Assembly (NCBI RefSeq): GCF_017908035.1
Contig: NZ_JAEQMU010000001.1
Span: 1,426,001 to 1,490,000, forward strand
From: Sphingobacterium tabacisoli
Lineage (GTDB): Bacteria > Bacteroidota > Bacteroidia > Sphingobacteriales > Sphingobacteriaceae
Direction of reading: 5' to 3'
DNA length: 64,000 nt
A model generated the notes under the pieces. It searched no databases. It was not told the DNA's origin and saw only the letters and a list, made by a program, of their open reading frames with translations. Below are positions 44,684 through 54,130 of the stretch, in pieces. Position numbers and translations under genes: made by a program. Numbering within the stretch: the stretch's first letter is position 1; each line of letters begins with the position of its first letter.

Positions 44684-46048
44684 TTATCGTTTATTCTGCG
44701 GAGTGCCCGTAGGATATTGTGTTTCTGTTGGGATCAGAAATGTGTAGCAGGAGCTGTTGGGTTTGAGTTCATAGCTCTTACCGCCAAAATCACGGTACAT
44801 CGTTCGAGCATATTTAGTATCTTGATTCAACCTTCTTAGATCAGACCAGGTGACGCCTCTTAGGACGAGTTCCCGCCTCCTTTCGGTTATAATTTCTGGC
44901 AACAGCTGATTGTCCGCTATGTCCAGTGCTTTATATTGATCTTTTACAAATCGATTCATCCGCAATCTTTCCAAACTCTGCCGTGCCTGTACATAGTCAC
45001 CTTCTCTCGCACTGCATTCTGCATCGATCAACAGATTTTCCGCGGTAGTCAAACCACCGAATAGCCCAGTCCCAGCACTATAGCTTCCGATAAAAGTTCC
45101 CTTTGGCGAAAAGTATAATTGTTTTCGGTGATCGTTATCCTCATATAATCCATAAAGATCTTCACTAACAATCCCCTCCCAGTTGACAACGCTGTTGATC
45201 ATGTTAATGTGAAAAATAACTTCATCATTTAGCACCGGCATAGGATATTCCGCTTTCTTATCGACGGCATTAAAGTCCAATATTTTGTTATTCAGTGTTA
45301 TTGATCTGCGTGCATTCTCTCCTGCATTTTCGTACGCTCCCATCACCAGGTGTATCTTGGCCAACAACGCGTATGCAGCCCCTTTGGATGGCCGTGTTTT
45401 GTATAAGGGTATATCAGGCAATAGTTCCGATGCTTTTTCCGCATCCTCAATGATCATTTTGTACGTTTCCGCTAAACTAGGTCGTATAAAAGGTAAGCTG
45501 ATATCACTCGTCAAACGCATGGGCAGTCCCAAATCGGATGTTGCATTTGGGCCATACGGAACAGCATAGATCTGTGCAAGATGAAAATAGATGTATGCTC
45601 GAAAGAAAAGTGCGGTTCCCTCGACATTATCGGCCGCAACTGAATGTTGCGACCCAATTTTCTTAAGGTTATCCAATACAATATTACTATACATGACTGT
45701 CTTATAGGGCAACATCCAGTTCAGTACTGTCTGTTCGTCGTCCATATATTCAGGTGTCCAAAAGTATAGATCCCGAAGGACCTGTTGGAACGCGCTCACC
45801 CGAGCATCTGGAAAATAAAAATCATCGGTTGAAGATTCTCCGAGAACGGGCAGCGGTGCACCGCCACTTACCGTTGCCCCATTCATCACCACGGTATTAT
45901 CCATTAATGCCTGCATATCTTCGATTGTTTCAGGTACAACAAGCCCGTTATTATTGATTTCTTCAAAGAAACCTTTGCTACAGCCCCCCAATGCTAAAAG
46001 CAAAGAGATCAATAGGATCATGAAGTTAATAGAATATTTTTTCATCAT
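44684..46048 (-). CDS. RagB/SusD family lipoprotein (module IV)
   Basis: A 454-residue SusD homologue with lipobox LALGGC (Cys about 23) and a GFFEEINNNGLVVP opening. It has the TPR helix GTALFFRAYIYFHLAQIY and the end block ERRRELVLRGVTWSDLRRLN, ending QNKR. It is the last gene of module IV because the TlpA gene lies upstream of SusC here. It is 12 bp after SusC. Confidence 0.92.
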   Translation of the reverse strand: MMKKYSINFMILLISLLLALGGCSKGFFEEINNNGLVVPETIEDMQALMDNTVVMNGATVSGGAPLPVLGESSTDDFYFPDARVSAFQQVLRDLYFWTPEYMDDEQTVLNWMLPYKTVMYSNIVLDNLKKIGSQHSVAADNVEGTALFFRAYIYFHLAQIYAVPYGPNATSDLGLPMRLTSDISLPFIRPSLAETYKMIIEDAEKASELLPDIPLYKTRPSKGAAYALLAKIHLVMGAYENAGENARRSITLNNKILDFNAVDKKAEYPMPVLNDEVIFHINMINSVVNWEGIVSEDLYGLYEDNDHRKQLYFSPKGTFIGSYSAGTGLFGGLTTAENLLIDAECSAREGDYVQARQSLERLRMNRFVKDQYKALDIADNQLLPEIITERRRELVLRGVTWSDLRRLNQDTKYARTMYRDFGGKSYELKPNSSCYTFLIPTETQYPTGTPQNKR

Positions 46049-46060
46049 TCTTTAATTAAG

Positions 46061-49000
46061 TTAAAAAGTTAGATTTAGTCCCAGCGTAAAGCTTTTTTGA
46101 GGTCTGATCGTATTTTCATAAAAGGGATCCAAGCCTCTCGAATTGGCCAGCCATAGATATCCCAGATTAGAAACATAGCCTTTCAACACTAGCGACTTTA
46201 TCCCATATCTTTTCAGGAGTTCAGGTCGTACGCTGTAGTCTAGATATACATCATGTAAAGCGATATAATCTGCTTTCTCTACCAAAGCTGAGCTACCAAT
46301 ATAAAAAGAAGTTGCATTTCCATTGAATGGATATACCAATGCCGGTACATCCGTCCGTTTTTCATCACCAGGTTGCTGCCACCGATCGGCATAGTCAGCA
46401 TGCCCGGTCCAACTTGTTGCCATCATACCATAAGATATACTTGAACGTTTGAAATAACTTCCAAACCGATAGTCAAGATTAAAAGTCAGTGACAGATCGC
46501 CATAGCGCAATGTGTTTGACAATGCGCCAAATACCGTCGCTTTTGCTGGTCCACGATAGGCTAATGTCCCGACAGGTGCATTCATTATTTTGCTATACTC
46601 GTTAGAAATTTCTCCGTTAAGATATCCCCTTGGCATTCCATTTTCAGCATCCAATCCCGCCCATTGATAACCGAACACCGTATATACCGGATACCCGATC
46701 AATGGCGTTACGGAGTTATTGGAGTTGATGTAACTCTGCGCGGTTGTAGACTGGCTATAATATTCTTTCACTTTGGAATGGTTGACACTAAAGACAATTG
46801 TACTTTCCCAACTAAATTTCGGTTGCCGGATATTGACCGTATTTAAGGTCAAATCCACGCCATCACCGGTAGTAGTGGCAACATTGCCAAGAAAGACACT
46901 TTTGCCCGACAGGTTTCCCAGCCCTGTGGTGGGGTCGATATCGCTATTACTTAATAGATCGGTATTCCGTTTTGTATAATACTCCAGCGATCCCGAAAGT
47001 CGATTTTTGAAAAATCCAAAGTCCAATCCAAAATTGAGCAGTCTATTTTTTTCCCAACGAAGTGATTCATTGGGCGGATTCTGCACATCCGCCCGTGGCG
47101 CATTGGTGAGGTAAGCATTCGAAAGCGTAATGGTTGTGATTCCAACCGCATCGCCGACATTACCACTATAACCGAAGGTGGACCTTACACTCAATTTATT
47201 TATCCAATCCGTTTTGAACCAGTCCTCCTGATGAATATGCCATAACCCACCCACTGACCATAACGGTATCTTTCGATTATTCGTCTTAACACCAAATAAG
47301 TTGGATTGATCGACACGAGCACTACCGGAAAGGCTATACCTCCCTTTAAAAGTATACGCTAGATTACCAAAATATGAAAAAAATCGAGTCGTAGTGGAGG
47401 TCATACTGCCACCATAAGGAATATTGCCACTCCCGCTTGCATCGTAATATTTATAACGCGTCACATAATCCACAGGCACAATAACTAATCCGCGCTCTGC
47501 ATAGCCATAGGCGATATTACTATGGCCGACAATTTTATTCTCCCGCACTTCCATCCCCAACATCGCATCGAGATGATGGTCTGTAGCAAAACTACGTTCA
47601 AAGTTAGCCTGTATGCGCCCCTGCTGGCTCCTTTGTTCAGCTGCCTCGGTCTGCAAAATATCTCCCACAGGAACTGGGGATGAGACCACACCAGTTGCAC
47701 TTACCTGCGCAAAACGGTTGGTCAAATTGCGTACATCGTATGAATTTCGATCCCGTAGCGTCCGCTGATCACCAACCTGTTTTTGATACTGGTAGTTGGC
47801 AATAAGAGACACTCCCTCGATGGGACGATACAGCAGCGAAGGATTAAACAAATACTCGGTAGACTTATTTGTAGCATTGCTTGAATTGTGATAAATCTCA
47901 TCCAAAGGTGTAAACGTCCAATCCAAGAGCCCTTTCTCCATCGCACTTTGCTTAAATGTATCGCGCAGACCATTCGGTAATGGTAAATAAGAACCATCAT
48001 CAGCAGTCAACTCGGCATAGGGATATAAGAATTTACCAGATCCCAGAGAGAAACTCGTTAAGTCATTTAATATCGATGGGTATAAATTGCTCATGGTCTT
48101 TTGGCTAAACACAATATTACTCGTCAATTCCAACCGTTTACCCAATTGGTAGCTCGTATTAGAACGAATGGAAAAGCGATTGTTGGAATTCTTGACCTTA
48201 TCCTCCTTGTTATGGTCATAATTGGCCGAAAGGAAATAGCGGAGGGCGTTATTGCCACCCCTAATATTTATACCATATTGCTGAACCAATTTATTGGTAT
48301 AAAGAAACCTTTCGACATCATCACGCACATCTATTGTCCTTAACCTATCTATCCGGGAGGACGCAGTCTGGGCATCAATTAGGCCATTGCGCAGGAGAAC
48401 CAATGTTTCAACAACAGGCGTCTGTGCAACAGGATATGGTCGAGTCAATTGACTATCGTAGTATCCTTTGTTGAATAGCATCGTTTCAAAATCAATAAAA
48501 TCTGAGCTTGGCACCCGTTTTAACCGAGAAAGGTCTGGCTTTGGTGCATAGGCTAAAGAGCTATTGAAACTGACAGTAGGACGATCATTTACTTTCCCTG
48601 CTTTGGTTCGAATAACCACAACACCATTCCCCGCCCTAGCCCCCCATATCGAAGAGGCCGCCGCATCTTTTAACACTGTAATACTTTCAATATCATTCGA
48701 ATTGATCAAGGTAATATCACCATCATAAGCCATATTATCCAAAATATACAAGGGCTGATCGTTGGAAAAGATCGTATTACGTCCACGTATATTCATTTTC
48801 GGCGTCACGTTTGATGAGACATTAGGCTGATCAAAACGTATCGACGCCACACGACCGTTCAGCTGCTCCAATACGTTCTGATGGATCCTGCGATCTATCT
48901 GACTTCGCCCAACAAGTTCAAACGAACCAGTCACACGCTCCCGTGGTTTGATCTGATAGCCAGTGGAAACAGGCGTTTCTTCAATCTCATATTGCTTGGG

Positions 49001-49228
49001 TGTTAATTCAATAGATAGATACTTAATATTTGGACCAACTTCTATTATCCTGCTTGAATAACCAATAACACTAAATTCAACCTCTTTAACTCTATCTTGT
49101 TTATCTACGCTATCTATTATTTCATTTTTAAAAGACTTGTATTTGCGTTGTCCATAAGTATATGAAAATGAAATTATTAAAATAGCAACCGGTAAGAGAA
49201 GATTTATGATAAATTTGGAAATACTCAT
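46061..49228 (-). CDS. RagA/SusC TonB-dependent transporter, N-terminally split (module IV)
   Basis: A 1055-residue receptor that has its own signal peptide (about 1-26, ending SYTYGQ) but no STN domain and only the second half of the carboxypeptidase-like domain (VKEVEFSVIGYSSRIIEVG, about 47-66). The plug follows from PVSTGYQIKPRERVTGSFE with GARAGNGVVVI, then a complete barrel ending FTLGLNLTF. The missing half of the domain and the STN domain are in the separate gene 50562-51173. The start overlaps the TlpA stop (ATGA), so the three genes are coupled. Confidence 0.9.
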   Translation of the reverse strand: MSISKFIINLLLPVAILIISFSYTYGQRKYKSFKNEIIDSVDKQDRVKEVEFSVIGYSSRIIEVGPNIKYLSIELTPKQYEIEETPVSTGYQIKPRERVTGSFELVGRSQIDRRIHQNVLEQLNGRVASIRFDQPNVSSNVTPKMNIRGRNTIFSNDQPLYILDNMAYDGDITLINSNDIESITVLKDAAASSIWGARAGNGVVVIRTKAGKVNDRPTVSFNSSLAYAPKPDLSRLKRVPSSDFIDFETMLFNKGYYDSQLTRPYPVAQTPVVETLVLLRNGLIDAQTASSRIDRLRTIDVRDDVERFLYTNKLVQQYGINIRGGNNALRYFLSANYDHNKEDKVKNSNNRFSIRSNTSYQLGKRLELTSNIVFSQKTMSNLYPSILNDLTSFSLGSGKFLYPYAELTADDGSYLPLPNGLRDTFKQSAMEKGLLDWTFTPLDEIYHNSSNATNKSTEYLFNPSLLYRPIEGVSLIANYQYQKQVGDQRTLRDRNSYDVRNLTNRFAQVSATGVVSSPVPVGDILQTEAAEQRSQQGRIQANFERSFATDHHLDAMLGMEVRENKIVGHSNIAYGYAERGLVIVPVDYVTRYKYYDASGSGNIPYGGSMTSTTTRFFSYFGNLAYTFKGRYSLSGSARVDQSNLFGVKTNNRKIPLWSVGGLWHIHQEDWFKTDWINKLSVRSTFGYSGNVGDAVGITTITLSNAYLTNAPRADVQNPPNESLRWEKNRLLNFGLDFGFFKNRLSGSLEYYTKRNTDLLSNSDIDPTTGLGNLSGKSVFLGNVATTTGDGVDLTLNTVNIRQPKFSWESTIVFSVNHSKVKEYYSQSTTAQSYINSNNSVTPLIGYPVYTVFGYQWAGLDAENGMPRGYLNGEISNEYSKIMNAPVGTLAYRGPAKATVFGALSNTLRYGDLSLTFNLDYRFGSYFKRSSISYGMMATSWTGHADYADRWQQPGDEKRTDVPALVYPFNGNATSFYIGSSALVEKADYIALHDVYLDYSVRPELLKRYGIKSLVLKGYVSNLGYLWLANSRGLDPFYENTIRPQKSFTLGLNLTF

Positions 49229-50562
49229 AATTTTCTGATAATTAATTGTTTCACCCTATTCCTTTCGATGGTGGCAATGATACCATACCTTTTAAGCCAG
49301 CGGTTCATTTCTTTAAGCGATTTAAATTGACATTCCTTTTTTTCATCAAAAAGAACATTTGCCTGGGCAGGCATTGCATAGATACCTCTTTCCCGATCCA
49401 TATTGATGGTATAGATCAATCCCCGAAGTGACATACGTTGCTTGTCCAGTACCACAGGATGATCAAATGCGAGATCTTGGGTCGCATTTTTCCTAGCATC
49501 AATTGTCTTACCAAATACAAGTGTGGGTATATCGCTAGTGGCTGTATCTGCAGTCCAGCCGAAATAAGACTCTAGGTCAGACTTTACCTTGGCACGAAGC
49601 CTGTCCTTTGCATCGGCAGGAAAGATCAGTTCATAAGTAAGCACCGAATCCATCAATTTTTGTTGATCAGAAGGATAGATAATCTGGTTATTGGCATACA
49701 TCGCTGCTTCCGGATACACAGCCACCCAACTATTCATAAAAACATTATTTATCATCTTTAGGATAATCCGGTTTCTCAAGCTATCGTGCGATAATAAGTA
49801 CATGGAAGGTATCCCATCTAATAATCCAGAAAAGATGGACCTACTTATAAAGTTGTTCTCAGGACCATTAAGATCATTGACAAATAGTGGATACCTCGGG
49901 TTAAAATTAAGGTCGTCGTATTTCATTTTTATCAGCACGTCGCGACCATTTAGCATATCATTTAAATTTTTCCTATTGATATATTCCGGAAAAGTGATTG
50001 CTTTTACCTTATTATCAGCTATGATGACGACATGAGGTAGAATCTTTCTAGGGAAATATGCGCCAATTCCAGTCGTATCATTGTCTCCGAGCACATTCGT
50101 AGATTTTAATACGATCTCTTTATCGTGCATCCAGGGAATTACCTTTTTGGAGGGATCGTTACTTACTGGTACGATGGATAGTCTACCATTATATTCAGCA
50201 TTCAAAGAATCAACTTTCGGAAATAATTTGATACAGCTTTTACACCAAGTATTCCAAAAGTCTAGGATTAATAGCTTCTGATTTTTATAGTCTGCTAATG
50301 TACCAGTCTTATTTTGCGTGCTCGGATTTATAATTTCGAGCGGCATATTCCACAGCTCTTCAGGTATGGTATCTCCTATTTCAAGAGGGGAAATAAATAA
50401 ATTTCTAACGTTTTTGCTAGGCTGGTTCTGTGCATGCAAACATGTTAATTCCCCAATTGAAAAAATACAAAAAAAATAAATTAACAAAATAAATCCCTTT
50501 TTGGTTTGCATAGCCAAAAAGCTATATACAAAGTTCCTCCATTTCATATTTTCCATATCCAT
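49225..50562 (-). CDS. TlpA-like thioredoxin protein inserted between the two SusC halves (module IV)
   Basis: A 445-residue exported protein; a better start is a later Met (residue 18, MQTKKGFILLIYFFC), which gives a clean signal peptide ending CLHAQ. Trx domain about 60-210 with active site CKSC in NTWCKSCIKLFPK and cis-Pro region ILPHVVII, then the long C-terminal domain (about 215-445). It overlaps the STN gene by one base (TAATG) and the SusC gene by four (ATGA). In every other module TlpA follows SusD; here it sits in the middle of susC. Confidence 0.88.
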   Translation of the reverse strand: MDMENMKWRNFVYSFLAMQTKKGFILLIYFFCIFSIGELTCLHAQNQPSKNVRNLFISPLEIGDTIPEELWNMPLEIINPSTQNKTGTLADYKNQKLLILDFWNTWCKSCIKLFPKVDSLNAEYNGRLSIVPVSNDPSKKVIPWMHDKEIVLKSTNVLGDNDTTGIGAYFPRKILPHVVIIADNKVKAITFPEYINRKNLNDMLNGRDVLIKMKYDDLNFNPRYPLFVNDLNGPENNFISRSIFSGLLDGIPSMYLLSHDSLRNRIILKMINNVFMNSWVAVYPEAAMYANNQIIYPSDQQKLMDSVLTYELIFPADAKDRLRAKVKSDLESYFGWTADTATSDIPTLVFGKTIDARKNATQDLAFDHPVVLDKQRMSLRGLIYTINMDRERGIYAMPAQANVLFDEKKECQFKSLKEMNRWLKRYGIIATIERNRVKQLIIRKL

Positions 50563-51173
50563 TACTTGTAAAATTCCGAATCGCCATTCTTGGAAATTAC
50601 GATTCTAAAATCTCCATTCTTGTCCGACTCTGTACTGATACCATCTCTCCTCACTCTTATAGTTACTCCTTCTATAGGTTGTTTTGTCTCTGCATCAATC
50701 ACTCTCCCCTCAATAACCCACTCCTTGGTATCGGGATCTTCGTATTGGTTGATCTCGATTTTGCTCTTAGGTGGACCTACCTTCTTCGCCTTAATGGTAA
50801 TTACCTTTTCATCTATAGCATAGTCAAAAGGCTGGTCGGATAGGATGGTTTTTACAGCCTGCTCGACAGGTATATCCTTAAGATGTACGGTGACGCGTTT
50901 AGCGGATTGCAGCTGTTTGGCGTTAAAAACAAAGGCATAGCCACTTTGCTTGTAAAGTGCGTCGAACACCTTATCCAGACGTTCGTTTTGCACATGGATA
51001 TCGACACGCTGGGCATGGACACTGGCCTGTACAGTCAGCGTAAAAATCGTCAGTAAGAGGACGGTTAGTTTCATGGTCATCAAAATTTTGAATAGCACGG
51101 GTTGATCAAACCAGGATATCCGCATAGCACAAGGCCACCCAAAATCCTGCTTGATATGAAATTTGAAATTCAT
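50562..51173 (-). CDS. Free-standing STN + half carboxypeptidase-like domain (N-terminal SusC half, module IV)
   Basis: A 203-residue exported protein. A signal peptide is centred on MKLTVLLLTIFTLTVQASVHAQ-like residues (about 34-55; the start may be internal), then an STN domain (about 57-125: LDKVFDALYKQSGYAFVFN and VKTILSDQPFDYAIDEKVI) and the first half of a carboxypeptidase-like domain (GRVIDAETKQPIEGVTIRV), which stops at GDSEFYK. It is the natural N-terminal piece of the SusC at 46061-49228. Position after FecR and its leader match other susC genes. It probably meets FecR in the periplasm as a separate signalling subunit. Confidence 0.85.
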   Translation of the reverse strand: MNFKFHIKQDFGWPCAMRISWFDQPVLFKILMTMKLTVLLLTIFTLTVQASVHAQRVDIHVQNERLDKVFDALYKQSGYAFVFNAKQLQSAKRVTVHLKDIPVEQAVKTILSDQPFDYAIDEKVITIKAKKVGPPKSKIEINQYEDPDTKEWVIEGRVIDAETKQPIEGVTIRVRRDGISTESDKNGDFRIVISKNGDSEFYK

Positions 51174-51275
51174 ACATTTGTTATGTTAGGTTAAAAAAAT
51201 TCTATTACTTGCACGAGTACTGGGACGTACTGACCGACATCGACCGAGGGTATATCCAGTACCTTCGGTTTTTTG
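51151..51275 (+). ncRNA. Candidate antisense RNA in the FecR-SusC gap (module IV)
   Basis: The best copy. TTG (51151-51153), 19 bases, TACATTTG (51173-51180) is a perfect Bacteroidota promoter on the plus strand. Five bases on is TTAGGTTAAAAAAA. The RNA (about 51186-51275) ends in an ACCGAGGG/CCTTCGGT hairpin (51243-51269) with a TTTTTTG run. It covers the leader of the STN gene in antisense. Confidence 0.7.
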
Positions 51276-51311
51276 TCTTACCTAGGCCAATAGCGTCTAT
51301 CTGTCACACTA

Positions 51312-52430
51312 TTATCTATATTGCACCGTGACCCTCCTTCCTTGAATAGTAAACTTCAGCGTACTTGTATGTTCCAATGCAGCGAGTACCTGCGACAGCC
51401 GTAGCGTTCGTGGCAACGTAGCATAGAATGTCTCATTCGGCAGGTTTCGTGGATCTACCTCTACATCATACCAACGGCTCAGCTCCAGCATGATATCCCT
51501 GATATCGGTACCTTTGAATACAAAAGTATTGTCCAGCCAAGCCATGACCTGTGTCAGATCCGCCTCCTGTACAGTCAGACGCCCGCCTTGCACTTCAGCC
51601 TGTTGACCTGGAATCAGAGGCTTCACCGCACCAGTACTGAGATTCTTAAGATTGATCTTCCCTTCAGCGAGTGTTGTCCTCACCTTGGCATCCTCTGCAT
51701 AGGCGGTTATATTGAATTTGGTCCCTAATACCTGCACTTCCTGGCCCCTGCTTTTCACAACAAAGGGCTGCGACGGATTAGTTTTTACTTCAAAGTAGGC
51801 TTCCCCCACCAGTTCTACTTCACGAGTGCCTCCTACAAAACGGTTCGGATAGCGAAGACTGGTGCCCGCATTCAGTTTGACCTTGGTTCCATCGGGCAGT
51901 GACACTCTGTACATACCTCCTTTCGGTGTGATAATCTGATTGTAACTTACAGGCATATCGTCATCCACCTCCTGATAACTGATGGTTCCATCGCTGTTCT
52001 TTTGTATGTTCACCCCCATCTCGCGGATCAGACTATCAGATCCCATAGCGTCGACATCTATCCGCCGTCCATCTCCCAACACCAATATAGCTTGGTTGCT
52101 TGCAGGAAGCGCATCGTTCTCCACCATTGGTATAGAAGCTGCTGGCTCTTCTTTTTCGAGATAGGTGTAGCCTAACCATCCCCCGATCAATAGGAGACAA
52201 GCCACGGCTATACCATACTTTTTCCAGAACCAGAAAGTATTACGTCGCAATGGATACTGCTGCGGAATATCTTTTCCGCTCTCAAAAGACTCTCGCATCT
52301 TGGATAGCTTTGGCCATTCCGTACTCCCCTGCACAAGGACGTTGAAATATTGCTCGACCAACTTCCGCTCCTCTTCCATGCAGTTGCCCGCTTTATATTT
52401 TTCGATTAATTGCTTTGCATTTTTTTCCAT
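51312..52430 (-). CDS. FecR family anti-sigma factor (module IV)
   Basis: A 372-residue anti-sigma protein: short N-terminal region (about 1-60), membrane span (YGIAVACLLLIGGWLGYTYL), FecR domain with SLPDGTKVKLNAGTSLRYP (Trp of the usual VWLNA is Lys) and EAYFEVKTNPSQPFVV, and a C-terminal DUF4974 domain (about 300-372). It should hold the sigma factor at 52612-53181 and read the separate STN protein. It lies 181 bp after the sigma gene. Confidence 0.92.
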   Translation of the reverse strand: MEKNAKQLIEKYKAGNCMEEERKLVEQYFNVLVQGSTEWPKLSKMRESFESGKDIPQQYPLRRNTFWFWKKYGIAVACLLLIGGWLGYTYLEKEEPAASIPMVENDALPASNQAILVLGDGRRIDVDAMGSDSLIREMGVNIQKNSDGTISYQEVDDDMPVSYNQIITPKGGMYRVSLPDGTKVKLNAGTSLRYPNRFVGGTREVELVGEAYFEVKTNPSQPFVVKSRGQEVQVLGTKFNITAYAEDAKVRTTLAEGKINLKNLSTGAVKPLIPGQQAEVQGGRLTVQEADLTQVMAWLDNTFVFKGTDIRDIMLELSRWYDVEVDPRNLPNETFYATLPRTLRLSQVLAALEHTSTLKFTIQGRRVTVQYR

Positions 52431-52611
52431 ACCATCGTATTCTATAGGGGTATTTATAGGTATGGCAGTTTAGGGCTCAATATTTCCCGAAAAAAGTTTT
52501 TTTTATTTTGACAAGAAAGAATAGTCCTTAATAGTTGATAGTTCCTCCGATACTCAGAGCTAGGTTTCTACTTCGGTCTGGATGAAACGATCTAGATTAA
52601 ACGAAAGGTCG

Positions 52612-53181
52612 TTAGTATGCAAAAAGAAAAAAAACAAAGCGTTTGAAGGTATGCCCGAGCTTCTTGAGGGTCTGGCTCATCAGGTTCTTGACCGTTTTTT
52701 CGGAAATGCCCAGTTGCTCTGCAATCGCACTATCGGGGATATTCTGCTGACGTAGGTTAAATACCTGGGACATCTTTTGGGGCAGCTTGGCCAATTCCGT
52801 CTGCAATTGTGCAAACAGTTCTTTCTCTTCGATATTCCGATCGACCACATAAGCCCCCTCATCCAGATAATGTTGGAAATGATCAGCAAAATCCGTCCGC
52901 ACCTTATAGTGCGCCTTTAGATTAAGAAATTTATGCCGTACTGTGCGGAACAAATAAGCAATAAGCGACGTTTCAATATGCAACAAGGCTTTTTTCTCCC
53001 AGATATATACAAAGGCCTCTTGCACAAAATCAGCCGCGAGATCTTCATCATCTACCAATCGATAAGCATAAAGATATAGTGCGTCATGGTGCGTCGCGTA
53101 CAACGAAGAAAAAGCGTCGTGATCCCCCTCTCTAAGGCGATGCAGTAATTCTCTTTCAGATATAGCATTCGATATGGTCAT
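52612..53181 (-). CDS. ECF RNA polymerase sigma factor (module IV)
   Basis: A 189-residue ECF sigma factor, the shortest of the four. Region 2 is about 20-90 (AFSSLYATHHDALYLYAYRL, then EAFVYIWEKK) and region 4 about 130-180 (LPQKMSQVFNLRQQNIPDSA, then HTH in GISEKTVKNLM). The tail is short but hydrophobic (FKRFVFFLFAY). The spacing to FecR is wider than in the other modules. Confidence 0.93.
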   Translation of the reverse strand: MTISNAISERELLHRLREGDHDAFSSLYATHHDALYLYAYRLVDDEDLAADFVQEAFVYIWEKKALLHIETSLIAYLFRTVRHKFLNLKAHYKVRTDFADHFQHYLDEGAYVVDRNIEEKELFAQLQTELAKLPQKMSQVFNLRQQNIPDSAIAEQLGISEKTVKNLMSQTLKKLGHTFKRFVFFLFAY

Positions 53182-53474
53182 TCGCTCCGGTTAGTCCCAG
53201 CTAAGTAAAGAAAAAAATGGGGTAATGGCAAATTTCCATTTTGCGCGCAAAAGAAAGGTCCCACAGAAATTTTAGGGTCTAATTTAGATTTATCGAGGAA
53301 TCTGACTTACTTTTAAATTAAGTAGTGCGTCATGAGCCATAGGAAGTATTTAACGACTATCATTGGGATTCAATGATATATTCTCACCACTTAAACTCTA
53401 TTAACCAGATAGAAATATTCAAAAAAAATGAAAAACCATAGCATATATTTCCCAATCAATGAGAGCTCGCTAAT

Positions 53475-53890
53475 TCATTCTGAAGAAAGTGGAATAATGT
53501 CATATGTGAATATCAAGCGTATTAGTGTGCCATCTTTAAGAGGTTTACTGGTGAAAATAGAACTCAGACCACTTTGATATCCCGTCAGCACTGAATAAAA
53601 ACTGAGAATAGTAGGGATAACACCATTACCCCCAATAAAAAGAGCTCCGAATAATCATATGCTATCTTGTAATCGCGCTTTCGTTTAAACGTAGTATCGT
53701 TGCCCTTTTCCAGCACTTGGGTAATATTCTCGTGAGAAATTTCTTCTGCCCTTGTAAAGGCGACCACTTTATCCCGCTGATATATCCAGACATAATGAGG
53801 AAGACAGCCATGAGGGAAGTCGCTAGACAACAATGTGTCGTCTGCAACCGTACTAACAAATCTCTTTTCATCCATGTGCTTAGCACCCAC
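53475..53890 (-). pseudogene. TlpA-like protein remnant (module V)
   Basis: Two frames together read like the middle of a long TlpA protein. The first has FPHGCLPHYVWIYQRDKVVA and ISHENITQVLEKGN; after a frame change near 53585-53600 the second has VLTGYQSGLSSIFTSKPL and TLIRLIFTYDIIPLSS, equal to the SIFSGLLDGI segment of the module IV protein. The signal peptide, active site and C-terminal end are missing. It is a dead copy beyond the intact TlpA of module V. Confidence 0.75.
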
Positions 53891-54011
53891 TTTGATTTAT
53901 CGTATGTGTCTCCAAAATTAATGGATAGTTTATGGAAAAGTAAATGGAGGAATAAAAGCGACCATTAAACTAAAGCCGTTGTACAAAATGTGGCAGCTTA
54001 AAATAAGTAAT

Positions 54012-54112
54012 AGCAATAAGCTATTCCGAAGTAAATCCGAGACTGCTTATTGCTATGCACTATATTGGCATTGTCTAGCTCCTCTTGCGGAGGGGCTGTA
54101 CCTCTGACAATG
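54012..54112. terminator. Two hairpins after the module V TlpA gene
   Basis: CATTGTC/GACAATG (54069-54075, 54106-54112) encloses AGC-CCTC/GAGG-GCT. AGCAATAAGC/GCTTATTGCT (54012-54021, 54045-54054) encloses a CCGAAGTAAAT-type sequence also seen near 5914-5926. One may be the operon terminator, the other a dispersed repeat. Confidence 0.5.
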
Positions 54113-54130
54113 TTGTTTTACAGTTTACAT

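Noticed and set aside
44562..44747. 61-residue plus-strand frame after module IV
   Set aside because: It contains the operon terminator stem and overlaps the SusD end; not a gene.
53428..53577. 49-residue plus-strand frame (MKNHSIYFPINESS...)
   Set aside because: It lies antisense to the TlpA relic, has no known motif, and no promoter or terminator is seen.
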